From assembly GCA_023413645.1 (NCBI GenBank), contig JAEZPN010000047.1:1-18596 (forward strand): a stretch of 18,596 bases of DNA, given 5' to 3'. The translations under genes were made by a program, and so were the position numbers. Below are positions 7,949 through 14,998 of the stretch, piece by piece; the stretch's first letter is position 1; each line of letters begins with the position of its first letter. This DNA is from Bacteroidota bacterium (GTDB lineage: Bacteria; Bacteroidota; Bacteroidia; Bacteroidales; Rikenellaceae). Below the pieces are notes generated by a model. The model did no database searches. It was given only the letters and a program-made list of their open reading frames with translations, and was not told the DNA's origin.

Positions 7949-9769
7949 TTACTTTGCAATCTGCACCTTGATGTTATCCAAGTAGACATTTATCTCCGCA
8001 TTGTTGACACCACCATCCTCACATGAAATTGTGGGATAGAAACAGATGCGCGACTCACTTGTAACAGCGAATTCTGTGCTATATGTTGGGAATGTCTGAC
8101 CGAACGCATTGTCGCCCACGGTACTACTCATAGATTTTGAGAACAAGGTTGTACCGAAGTCCTCAAGTGTAGTGTCGTATGTTGAGCCAAGACCCTTGGT
8201 ACCTGTGGGGATGCCATCGATAGGATTGTTCGCGTTGGTGTGCGTAGCAACAGCAATACCAGAACTTGTAACCGTCGACGAGCTATCCTCATGCTGATAA
8301 AGCGCTGCATCGAACTGTAACTTGATCTTCACATCCTTACCTGGCTTGATACCATACGAACCGTTCCACAATAGTGGCGTATCCATACGACCATAGTGTG
8401 TTGATGCAAATGTAATAAAAATCTTTACACCCTGATAACGAGCATTGATGCGCATAGCACCTGGCTTGAGCCAGTAACGCGCAGCATTCCAGCCATTTGT
8501 AGGCATTGCACCGTCCAACGACACACCAGGTTGATCTCGGTCCTCTGACGCGTATGAGTTGTTACCATAGCTCTCGCTCTCCGACACATTCTCGAAGTTC
8601 TCAAATAGAATGTATGGGACATCGGTTGTATAGAAGTGCTCCGAGAAGTCGGTCATATCGCCCATAGGCACCTCTGCCGCCACAATAGCATTATCCGAGT
8701 CAAAGACAAGTTTCCATGTGGTATTATCAAAAACATCCACATCAAATGTATCCGACTCAGCATATACCAAATACTTTCCATTTTCGCTGCGGTCGAATGT
8801 ACCCAACGATGTACCATCGGCTGCGAGTATTGTCACAGTATTGTACTCCTCACCAAGGAAGTTGTTCGCAATGGTAAACTCTGCCGCTGTGTAGTATGGA
8901 TAGATCTCTGGGATAGCCATTCTAATGGGTGTTACATGACCCTTAACAAACTCCTTAGAGAGAGAGTATGACGCAGGATTAGACTTACGAACCTCGCCCT
9001 TAACAAAGTAGTTGACCTCGCCCTCAACAGTGCCTGGAAGCACAAATGCCCAGATCTCGCTACCCGCATCGAAGCCCTCGGCGCTCTCCAACACTACGAC
9101 ATTCGAGGTATTAGAGTAGACAGGTTCGGCATTGGGGTCTGTGATATCGAGCGTGATGTCGCCCACAACATAGTTGGGGAAGGTAATCTCCAAGCGGTAG
9201 AAGCGGCCACCATAGAGGTTGCGACCCTCGGGCACGGTGATCTTCACGGCGTGCATCTGGTGGCGCATGATGGTGTTAAGTTCCACGCTGTGGGTTGCAG
9301 AGAGTGCCGAGGCATTAGCTGGCTCAGCAATCATTATGTCGTACTTACCATCATAAGCACCCGACTGCACAGACGACACCGAGTAAGTAACCTGTGTGCC
9401 ATTTGCCGACACGGGCTTGGGGTAACTCAAGTAGTAGGTGTAGTCACCCTCTGGCATCTCACTGATGTTTGATACGAAATATGCCTTGTCGTACTCGGGA
9501 CTAAAGTAGCGCATAGTGAACTGCGTATTCTCGAAGGTGTAGTTACCCTCCGAGTTCAAAGCCCACACCGAGAGCTTATCGCCCTCTGCCCAACGCGTCG
9601 ACATGCCATAGGGACCGATAGCCGTGCGCGTAGCCTCCATAGGCATCACAAATCCAACCTCCTCAATCTGCTCTGATGGATTAACGGGGTTATTATCCAC
9701 CTCGCTGACACACGCCACAAATCCCAACGCCACAACCGCCAACAAGGCCAACTTCTTAATAATCTCCAT
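7949..9769 (-). CDS. Fimbrillin-like lipoprotein with C-terminal jelly-roll-like domain
   Basis: A 606-residue lipoprotein and the first gene of the operon. I prefer the ATG at 9769 (MEIIKKLALLAVVALGFVAC, Cys 20) over the in-frame ATG at 9784. It gives a tidy lipoprotein signal and leaves room for a leader behind the -7 box at 9802-9809. The N-terminal part (about 35-290) resembles the fimbrillin/Mfa_like_1 family: the TRTAIGPYG then TRWAEGDKLSVWA signature, an IRMAIPEIYP boundary, and strand-rich sequence between. The C-terminal part (about 386 to end; ILFENFENV to INVYLDNIKVQIAK) looks like a jelly-roll or CBM-like domain, closing in the strand also seen at PCMD ends. It may be an adhesin or the tip/anchor subunit of a surface fibre. 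No separate major fimbrial subunit gene is present, so a pilus role is uncertain. Confidence 0.83.
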   Translation of the reverse strand: MEIIKKLALLAVVALGFVACVSEVDNNPVNPSEQIEEVGFVMPMEATRTAIGPYGMSTRWAEGDKLSVWALNSEGNYTFENTQFTMRYFSPEYDKAYFVSNISEMPEGDYTYYLSYPKPVSANGTQVTYSVSSVQSGAYDGKYDIMIAEPANASALSATHSVELNTIMRHQMHAVKITVPEGRNLYGGRFYRLEITFPNYVVGDITLDITDPNAEPVYSNTSNVVVLESAEGFDAGSEIWAFVLPGTVEGEVNYFVKGEVRKSNPASYSLSKEFVKGHVTPIRMAIPEIYPYYTAAEFTIANNFLGEEYNTVTILAADGTSLGTFDRSENGKYLVYAESDTFDVDVFDNTTWKLVFDSDNAIVAAEVPMGDMTDFSEHFYTTDVPYILFENFENVSESESYGNNSYASEDRDQPGVSLDGAMPTNGWNAARYWLKPGAMRINARYQGVKIFITFASTHYGRMDTPLLWNGSYGIKPGKDVKIKLQFDAALYQHEDSSSTVTSSGIAVATHTNANNPIDGIPTGTKGLGSTYDTTLEDFGTTLFSKSMSSTVGDNAFGQTFPTYSTEFAVTSESRICFYPTISCEDGGVNNAEINVYLDNIKVQIAK

Positions 9770-9801
9770 AGAAAATATCTCCATTTTATTTTTAATCGCG
9801 A

Positions 9802-9809
9802 CAAATATA
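9802..9809 (-). promoter_or_regulatory. -7 box (TATATTTG) of the surface-protein operon
   Basis: The minus strand reads TATATTTG, an exact TAnnTTTG Bacteroidetes -7 element, 32 bases upstream of the chosen ATG. At the expected -33 position the minus strand is T-rich but lacks a clear TTTG. The box follows the terminator of the preceding unit, which fits the start of a new transcript. Confidence 0.65.
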
Positions 9810-9893
9810 GGACAAACTTTTTCATTCGAAAAATAAATTCAACGAAACGCCCCATTTGTAAAATCAACAAGTTGCAACGCCAAACAAAATGAG

Positions 9894-9931
9894 TGCGACC
9901 CCGAAGTTTCATCAAAAACTCCGAGGTCGCA
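9894..9931 (-). terminator. Terminator of the MazG-BACON unit
   Basis: Bases 9894-9909 and 9916-9931 form a 16-bp stem with a 6-base loop. Two positions are A/C mismatches on the plus strand but G-U wobbles in minus-strand RNA, so the hairpin is continuous only for minus transcription. In the RNA it lies 44 bases past the stop codon at 9976 and is followed by CUCAUUUUGUUUGG, a moderately U-rich tail. Confidence 0.8.
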
Positions 9932-9975
9932 GCCCCTAAGATTATGGTTTTATGGCCATTTCTGCCCGTAGACCA

Positions 9976-12288
9976 CTATTTACGCTCAAACGCTATGCTC
10001 GACACACGTGCCACGGGTCTCTTCTCCGCGATGCACATAGCAGACTCAGGAGCTTCGTTTACAACCAAGCTCTTTGCTGGCGCATATGCACGTGTAATCT
10101 CGCCCAAGTAGTAATCGACGAACTCCTGAGCATCGCCCGCACCCTCACGCGTACAAGTGAAGCGCTCACGATATACGGGGCTGGGGTTACCCTCCTTGTC
10201 GAATGCCACAGCGGCAACCATCATCTCGACATCCCACACTCCACGGAAGTAGGCTGGAGACCAATATGCACCGACATTGTAGAGGTTGTCGATGAGCAAA
10301 TCGTCGCTATACTGCTCTGGATCCTCCAAACCCTCCTGGTAGGTGAAGATCGTAAAGAGGTAGCTCGAGTACTCACCCTCTATCTCTACACTCATGGGCA
10401 AAATAACCTGTCCCTGATAGTTACTAAAGTACTCAGGGCTAATATTGTAGACCTCATCACCGTCGTAGTAGGCATCGAAGCCCGCCCAGATTGTGATATC
10501 GGCGATAATAGCCTCATCTGTTCTAAAAGTGCCACCCGTACGCATAGAACCGGTATATGCAAATACGTTGGGGTTCATGGGGATAATCACGATGTGATAC
10601 TCTGTATCGGGTTTAAGCTGTCTAAGAGTGCTCTGCATCTTACCCTGTGCCAACTCATAGTTGCTAAACTCCCAATAATCACCATAGTAGTCACGGTTGT
10701 ACGTATCCTGAATATAGGCCTTAATATCCTCCTCACTCATAGATGTCTCGAAGACATTCCAGTAGTAGGTGATGCTATAGTCAGAAGGGGTGATTGACAC
10801 GCGCGCCTCACGGTCACCAACCTCCGTAACCTCAATGTCGTAGACACATGCGTCGATGTCACCAGCCTTGAGCGTTGTGATATTCTTGCGCGTAATCTTT
10901 GTTGTTAGCGTACCCGCCTCATAGCCAAAGAGTAACACTGCGTACTCTGTCTCTGCCTCCATACCGCTGAAAGTACCCTCGATGTTGCCATTGAAGATGT
11001 AGTTATAGAGGAACGATGTGCCGTACTCCGTCATTATATGGTTGAAGATGTCGGCATCGTCACGCATCTTACCAATCTCCTTCACGGGGATAGCAAAGAC
11101 CGCATAGGGGTCGTCGTTGGTTGTCTCCACCTTAACGTAGAATGTTGACTGCGTAATATCTGAAATCTCCATTGAGAGCTTATTCTCCGATGCGGGGATA
11201 GAACCAATCTCAAACTCCTCGAATGACACCTCGCTCAAGCGCTCACACTGCTCGTTCCACTTAAAGGCAAAGGCAATATACTTGGTGTTTGCCATACCCT
11301 CAAACTCGTATGCCGTAGTCAAGTAGTCGGTGTTATACTCGAAGGTCTCTGCAAGGGTGTAGTCCCACGCCGCATAGTCCTCGATCATATCGGCAATCAC
11401 TGCATCTGCCGCGACGTTGATATCCTTACCGTAGAGGGTCTCAAAATCCTCGTATGTGATAAGGTTGTTGTAGTAAGCCACGCCCTCGTGCGAAGGAGTA
11501 ATTGCGATGTGGGCAATAGCGCGGTTCACAGTGATATCGAAGTCGAAAGTTACGTCATTACCCGCATAAGGTGCTTCGGTTTTGAAAGACTCAGAGTAGA
11601 TAGATGTGGTCTTTATGCCCTCAGCGTTCATGCCGTAAACATAGACTACATACTCCCACTCTGGGTCGAGACCCGCCATGCGGAGACCAGAGTGCGAGCC
11701 CTTGCTAAGGATTGTCGCGAGGTACTCCTCGAGTGAGACGCCATTCTCCTCAGCCATGGCATAGTAGTAGTTCATATCCTCGCTAAAGATCTCCTCCTCA
11801 CTCATCTCGTCAAACCACACCTTGTCGACAATCTGACCAATCCATGTGGTCTCCTCGTCGAGCGCTGTAACGCTAAAAACTACTGACGTAGCATCCACGC
11901 GCTCCACCTTTAGTGCGATGGGTGCATGCCACGCCTTCTGCCTGATATCTAACGATATAGTTTCGTTGCCGTAGCCAAGTGTAAGCTTTGTGGAGCGCTC
12001 CTCGCCGCTGTCGTTCTTCGACACAGTTAAGTCTACGAACGACGCAGTAACAGCGTTAATAGTCACCCAATCGGCATTGCATGCCGCCTCGAGCGATACA
12101 CCCTCCGCAGGCTTTACAATCGAGTAGTTAATACGGAAGCTATCTCCCTCGGGGTGCACCTCGATAGCATCTGTAGACACAACAATATTTTTACTTATCT
12201 CGGAGGGCTCCTTATGACACGACACCAACACAAAAGCGAGTGCCATGACCACCGTCATCGCACTACGCATAAAAGAAATCAATCTCAT
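9976..12288 (-). CDS. BACON-domain lipoprotein with about five Fn3-like repeats
   Basis: A 770-residue lipoprotein. The signal MRLISFMRSAMTVVMALAFV leads to LVSC (Cys 24). A BACON domain spans about 33-118 (strand FRINYSIV, then the family-typical ADWVTI motif, ending ISLDIRQKA). Then come Fn3-like repeats at about 121-237, 244-360, 368-474, 480-590 and a fifth, looser one at 593-715. Each has an opening strand, a long helical insertion rich in Glu and Tyr (for example DEMSEEEI or SMSEEDI), and a (W/T)EYxVxxxxx strand leading to an F(K/R)T-like end. It begins 3 bases after the MazG-like gene's stop, so the two are probably co-transcribed. BACON domains are thought to bind glycans or mucin, or to act as spacers. 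The biological ligand here is unknown. Confidence 0.85.
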   Translation of the reverse strand: MRLISFMRSAMTVVMALAFVLVSCHKEPSEISKNIVVSTDAIEVHPEGDSFRINYSIVKPAEGVSLEAACNADWVTINAVTASFVDLTVSKNDSGEERSTKLTLGYGNETISLDIRQKAWHAPIALKVERVDATSVVFSVTALDEETTWIGQIVDKVWFDEMSEEEIFSEDMNYYYAMAEENGVSLEEYLATILSKGSHSGLRMAGLDPEWEYVVYVYGMNAEGIKTTSIYSESFKTEAPYAGNDVTFDFDITVNRAIAHIAITPSHEGVAYYNNLITYEDFETLYGKDINVAADAVIADMIEDYAAWDYTLAETFEYNTDYLTTAYEFEGMANTKYIAFAFKWNEQCERLSEVSFEEFEIGSIPASENKLSMEISDITQSTFYVKVETTNDDPYAVFAIPVKEIGKMRDDADIFNHIMTEYGTSFLYNYIFNGNIEGTFSGMEAETEYAVLLFGYEAGTLTTKITRKNITTLKAGDIDACVYDIEVTEVGDREARVSITPSDYSITYYWNVFETSMSEEDIKAYIQDTYNRDYYGDYWEFSNYELAQGKMQSTLRQLKPDTEYHIVIIPMNPNVFAYTGSMRTGGTFRTDEAIIADITIWAGFDAYYDGDEVYNISPEYFSNYQGQVILPMSVEIEGEYSSYLFTIFTYQEGLEDPEQYSDDLLIDNLYNVGAYWSPAYFRGVWDVEMMVAAVAFDKEGNPSPVYRERFTCTREGAGDAQEFVDYYLGEITRAYAPAKSLVVNEAPESAMCIAEKRPVARVSSIAFERK

Positions 12289-12291
12289 GTT

Positions 12292-12690
12292 TTATCGCTT
12301 TTTCGATTCGATTACAGCGTCGATATACGCCTTAATCTTTGGTGCGGGATCCTCCCAACCCTCAGGCTTGATGACCTTGCCATCCTTGGGGTTGTAGTGG
12401 GGCTTGCCATCGGGCCACAACTTCGCCATGTTGGCCTGCTGAACGATTGAGAACAACTCGTCAGCCTCCAAGCCCATCTCGACCATTGTGCCGAGGGCAA
12501 AGTACATAAGGTCGATCATAGCATCTGCCTGCTCGTAGATGTCGTCAGCGATGAGGAACTCAGCTACCTCCTCCTGCATCCACTTTGCACGCGACAAGGC
12601 GCGCTTCTTGTCAATCATCTTGGGTTCCGCAGCTACGGGGTGACCAAACTTCTCGTGAAATTCACGAACATCATTCCACTCTTTCTTCAT
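12292..12690 (-). CDS. MazG-like / PRA-PH-type nucleotide pyrophosphohydrolase
   Basis: A 132-residue cytoplasmic all-alpha protein of the MazG / phosphoribosyl-ATP pyrophosphohydrolase-like superfamily. The Mg-binding signature EExxE...ExxD is visible as E40, E41, E44 (QEEVAEF) and E53, D56 (EQADAMIDLMYFALG). The family hydrolyses a nucleoside triphosphate, or a related nucleotide such as PR-ATP, to the monophosphate and pyrophosphate. No hisI-like fusion and no his operon are nearby, so a house-cleaning role on non-canonical nucleotides is more likely than histidine synthesis. The C-terminal part (LWPDGKPHYNPKDGKVIKPE) is typical of a conserved Bacteroidetes subfamily often annotated only as hypothetical. 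The ATG at 12690 is preceded by a -7 box at 12722-12729. The substrate is not determinable from sequence. Confidence 0.83.
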   Translation of the reverse strand: MKKEWNDVREFHEKFGHPVAAEPKMIDKKRALSRAKWMQEEVAEFLIADDIYEQADAMIDLMYFALGTMVEMGLEADELFSIVQQANMAKLWPDGKPHYNPKDGKVIKPEGWEDPAPKIKAYIDAVIESKKR

Positions 12691-12721
12691 ATTTATATCT
12701 GTTTTATGTTATTCACTGCTA

Positions 12722-12729
12722 CAAATATA
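12722..12729 (-). promoter_or_regulatory. -7 box (TATATTTG) of the MazG-BACON unit
   Basis: The minus strand reads TATATTTG, matching TAnnTTTG, 31 bases upstream of the ATG at 12690. No good TTTG -33 element is visible. It lies 22 bases from the oppositely directed engB box, so the two promoters are back to back in a 93-base gap. Confidence 0.62.
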
Positions 12730-12751
12730 GGCATTTTTTCGGTTTTTTTCG

Positions 12752-12759
12752 TAACTTTG
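12752..12759 (+). promoter_or_regulatory. -7 box (TAACTTTG) of engB
   Basis: TAACTTTG fits TAnnTTTG and lies 24 bases before the chosen EngB start at 12784. Upstream is a T-rich stretch but no exact TTTG at the expected distance. Its position supports the downstream ATG as the true start. Confidence 0.6.
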
Positions 12760-12783
12760 CCGAAATTAAACTTAAAATATATT

Positions 12784-13383
12784 ATGGCAATAACCATAAA
12801 AGCAAAGTTCAAGTGTAGCTCCGAGAAGATATCGCAGGTGCCTAAGGACAACCTTAAGGACATCGCCTTTATCGGTCGAAGCAACGTGGGTAAGTCGTCG
12901 CTCGTAAACATGATCACGGGCGTCAAAAACCTCGCGAAGGTATCGGGCACACCTGGTAAAACAAAACTTATAAACCACTTCCTTATAAACGATAGTTGGT
13001 ACCTCGTCGACCTTCCCGGTTACGGCTACGCTAAGGTGTCGAAGACGGCGCGTGGTGAGTTCTCGAAGATCATAACCGACTATGTGCTCAAGTGCGAGAA
13101 GATGCACTTTCTGTTTGTGCTTGTCGACTCGCGCCTCGAGCCACAGAAGATAGACCTCAGCTTCATAGAGTTGCTTGGCGAGAATGGCATACCCTTCGGC
13201 ATCATCTTCACCAAGACCGACAAACTATCTCAGGCACAGCTAAATCGCAGCATCGCGACATACAAGAAGAGACTCTCAGAGATGTGGGAGGAGCTCCCGC
13301 CAATGCTAACCTCGTCGAGCGAGAAGGGCTCGGGCAGAGAGGAGATACTCACCTTCATCGAGGAGTGCTTGGCAACAGAATAG
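12784..13383 (+). CDS. engB: Ribosome biogenesis GTP-binding protein EngB/YsxC
   Basis: A 199-residue TrmE-Era-EngA-EngB-Septin family GTPase, needed for large-subunit ribosome assembly in bacteria. All G motifs are visible: G1 GRSNVGKS (31-38), the G2 threonine within SGTPGKT (54-60), G3 DLPG (76-79) followed by the EngB-typical GYGYAKV, G4 TKTD (143-146) and G5 TSSSEKGSG (176-184). The length is normal for the family. The frame is open back to 12640, but that start would precede the -7 box at 12752 and overlap the divergent gene. The ATG at 12784 (MAITIKAKF) fits both promoter and family. It is followed 80 bases later by prs on the same strand, which has its own promoter-like sequence. Confidence 0.97.
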   Translation: MAITIKAKFKCSSEKISQVPKDNLKDIAFIGRSNVGKSSLVNMITGVKNLAKVSGTPGKTKLINHFLINDSWYLVDLPGYGYAKVSKTARGEFSKIITDYVLKCEKMHFLFVLVDSRLEPQKIDLSFIELLGENGIPFGIIFTKTDKLSQAQLNRSIATYKKRLSEMWEELPPMLTSSSEKGSGREEILTFIEECLATE

Positions 13384-13402
13384 TAAAATAAACTGCAAAA
13401 AA

Positions 13403-13434
13403 GTTGCTTTATTGGCTTATTTGCGCTACTTTTG
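13403..13434 (+). promoter_or_regulatory. Promoter of prs
   Basis: GTTG at 13403-13406 and TACTTTTG at 13427-13434 are separated by 20 bases. This matches the Bacteroidetes layout TTTG-N19-21-TAnnTTTG with one mismatch in the -33 box. It is the best full promoter in the window and ends 29 bases before the prs ATG. Confidence 0.72.
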
Positions 13435-13463
13435 TGTCAGTTAACCTAACCTAATATTATATT

Positions 13464-14405
13464 ATGGCAATCCATAAAATCAAATTCTTTGCTGGCCGTG
13501 GTTCACGCTACCTCGCAGAGAAGATCGCTGCCGAGTATGGCATCAAGCTCGGAGCCTCTGACGTTCTGCAGTTTAGCGACGGCGAGTTCCAGCCATGCTT
13601 CCACGAGTCTATCCGTGGTTGCACCGTATTTATCATCCAGTCTACGTTCCCACCTTCAGACAACTTGATGGAGCTCCTTATGATGGCTGACGCTGCACGT
13701 CGTGCTTCGGCTCACCAGGTTATCGCCGTTATCCCCTACTTCGGCTGGGCACGTCAGGATCGTAAGGACCGTCCACGCGTACCTATCACCGCACGCCTCG
13801 TTGCTAACATGCTTATCGCAGCAGGTGTTCAGCGCGTGATGACTATGGACCTCCACGCAGACCAGATTCAGGGTTTCTTCGATCTCCCAATGGATGCACT
13901 CTACGCATCGGGCATCTTTGTTCCCTACATCCAGAAGTTGAACATCCCCGATTTGTCAATCGCTTCACCTGATATGGGTGGTGCAAAGCGTGCTTCATCT
14001 TACGCTAAGCACTTCAACGCACCTATCATCATCTCTCACAAGGAGCGCGCTAAGGCTAACGTCGTTGGCTCTATGACCGCTATCGGTGAGGTTGAGGGTC
14101 GCAACGTCATCATCGTTGACGATATGATCGACACAGCGGGCACTATCTGTATGGCAGCTAATATGCTTATGGATCGTGGTGCTAAGAGCGTTCGCGCGGC
14201 TGTTACACACCCTGTGCTTTCGGGCAAGGCATACGACCGCATCAACGAGAGCGCTATCCAGGAGGTTATCACAACCGATACTATTCCTTTGAAGGAGGGT
14301 GAGGATTTGTCTAAGTTTACAGTATTGAGCGTAGCTCCCATCTTCGCAGATGTTATCGAGCGCGTTCATAACTACAAATCTATCTCATCAATCTTCTACC
14401 GTTAA
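13464..14405 (+). CDS. prs: Ribose-phosphate pyrophosphokinase (PRPP synthase)
   Basis: A 313-residue class I PRPP synthase that converts ribose 5-phosphate and ATP to PRPP and AMP, feeding purine, pyrimidine, histidine, tryptophan and NAD synthesis. Visible features are FSDGEF (37-42), the ATP/flexible-loop motif ARQDRK (96-101), the metal-binding DLHADQIQGFF (129-139), and the PRPP loop VIIVDDMIDTAGT (215-227). Full length is normal for the family. The ATG at 13464 follows AT-rich DNA and the promoter at 13403-13434. Codons are those of a highly expressed gene (many GCT, CGT, ATC). Its stop codon directly abuts the palindromic repeat array, which separates it from the convergent M16 gene. 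Confidence 0.98.
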   Translation: MAIHKIKFFAGRGSRYLAEKIAAEYGIKLGASDVLQFSDGEFQPCFHESIRGCTVFIIQSTFPPSDNLMELLMMADAARRASAHQVIAVIPYFGWARQDRKDRPRVPITARLVANMLIAAGVQRVMTMDLHADQIQGFFDLPMDALYASGIFVPYIQKLNIPDLSIASPDMGGAKRASSYAKHFNAPIIISHKERAKANVVGSMTAIGEVEGRNVIIVDDMIDTAGTICMAANMLMDRGAKSVRAAVTHPVLSGKAYDRINESAIQEVITTDTIPLKEGEDLSKFTVLSVAPIFADVIERVHNYKSISSIFYR

Positions 14406-14447
14406 TTAGCGTGATAAGCCGCAATCTGCGGCACATCCCTAAATAGT

Positions 14448-14491
14448 AAACCACCCGGGCTGTACATTAAAGTACTATCCCTGGGTGGTTT
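14448..14491. repeat. Palindrome hairpin, unit 1 (inverted core)
   Basis: AAACCACCC (14448-14456) pairs with GGGTGGTTT (14483-14491). Inside, GGG pairs CCC and GTAC pairs GTAC around the loop ATTAAA. The core is reversed relative to units 3-5: TAGTACT lies on the minus strand here. It is followed by TCTTTTG, so it may act as the prs terminator. A short extra hairpin, GCCGCA-ATC-TGCGGC, lies at 14418-14432 in the left arm. Confidence 0.8.
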
Positions 14492-14533
14492 CTTTTGTGA
14501 TGCGCCACATGCACCACTATCACAAGAAATTGG

Positions 14534-14652
14534 CGTATGAGGAGTGGATAAATGTGTTTTTAGAGACATAAGGGACTTAAGGGATGATGGTACTAATAGT
14601 TGTCCGCGACTTCTCTTCTGTCGCTTCTGTCTCTTACAGGTTGCCCCACTAC
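14534..14652. repeat. Decayed palindromic unit 2
   Basis: The sequence GGGATGATGGTACTAATAGT followed by TGTCC, from 14581 to 14605, resembles the GGATGGATAGTACT...CC core of the intact units. It sits one repeat length from both neighbours (GATG at 14583, against 14706 in unit 3). The second GTAC and the flanking stem are lost, so no stable hairpin is left. I take it as a degenerate copy. Confidence 0.5.
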
Positions 14653-14696
14653 CCCAATTTCTTGTCAGAGTGGTGCAGATGTGGCGATGACATGAA

Positions 14697-14743
14697 AAAG
14701 CCCTGGATGGATAGTACTCGTCGTACATTCCATTCAGGGCTTT
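14697..14743. repeat. Palindrome hairpin, unit 3
   Basis: AAAGCCCTG (14697-14705) pairs with CAGGGCTTT (14735-14743). GATGGA then pairs with TCCATT (one G-T), TA faces AT without pairing, and GTAC pairs with GTAC around the loop TCGTC. A-runs before and TTTGATT after make it look terminator-like on both strands. Confidence 0.88.
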
Positions 14744-14824
14744 GATTGAAGCGCCGCAGATGCGCCGCTATCACAAGAAATCCAATTTCGCATCAGAAGG
14801 AGCCAGGCTTGGTCTCGACATGAA

Positions 14825-14871
14825 AAAGCTCCGGATGGATAGTACTTTTCGTACATTCCATTCGGAGCTTT
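14825..14871. repeat. Palindrome hairpin, unit 4
   Basis: AAAGCTCCG (14825-14833) pairs with CGGAGCTTT (14863-14871). The upper part is identical in plan to unit 3 (GATGGA/TCCATT, TA/AT mismatch, GTAC/GTAC) with loop TTTTC. Compared with unit 3, the lower stem has changed on both sides so that pairing is kept. Confidence 0.88.
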
Positions 14872-14943
14872 GATTGAGAGGCCGAGAATGGCCCCTTATC
14901 ATGCGACATTTTTGAGTAGAAGGCTGCAGATACAACGCTCGAC

Positions 14944-14998
14944 AAAAATGCCGTCGATGGGTAGTACTTTGGCGTACATCCCATTGACGGCACTTTTT
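14944..14998. terminator. Palindrome hairpin, unit 5, likely terminator of the M16 gene
   Basis: AAAAATGCCGTC (14944-14955) pairs with GACGGCACTTTTT (14986-14998) with one bulged C. GATGGG/CCCATT, the TA/AT internal loop and GTAC/GTAC follow, with loop TTTGGC. An A5 run before and a T5 run after the stem make it a good bidirectional terminator between the convergent prs and M16 genes, 36 bases past the M16 stop. Confidence 0.85.

Noticed and set aside
93..9769. Polysaccharide utilisation locus
   Set aside because: No SusC-type TonB-dependent transporter, SusD-type lipoprotein, glycoside hydrolase or hybrid regulator is encoded in the window.
12640..12783. 48-codon N-terminal extension of EngB
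   Set aside because: It would overlap the divergent MazG-like gene, precede the -7 box at 12752-12759, and add a hydrophobic stretch foreign to the family. The ATG at 12784 fits better.
14402..14993. Small minus-strand open frames (108 and 66 codons) with a shared YYPSxAF peptide
   Set aside because: The shared peptide is simply the translation of the conserved hairpin core, the frames start and end at arbitrary places in the palindromes, and the same core is read differently in unit 1. They are repeat-derived, not genes.
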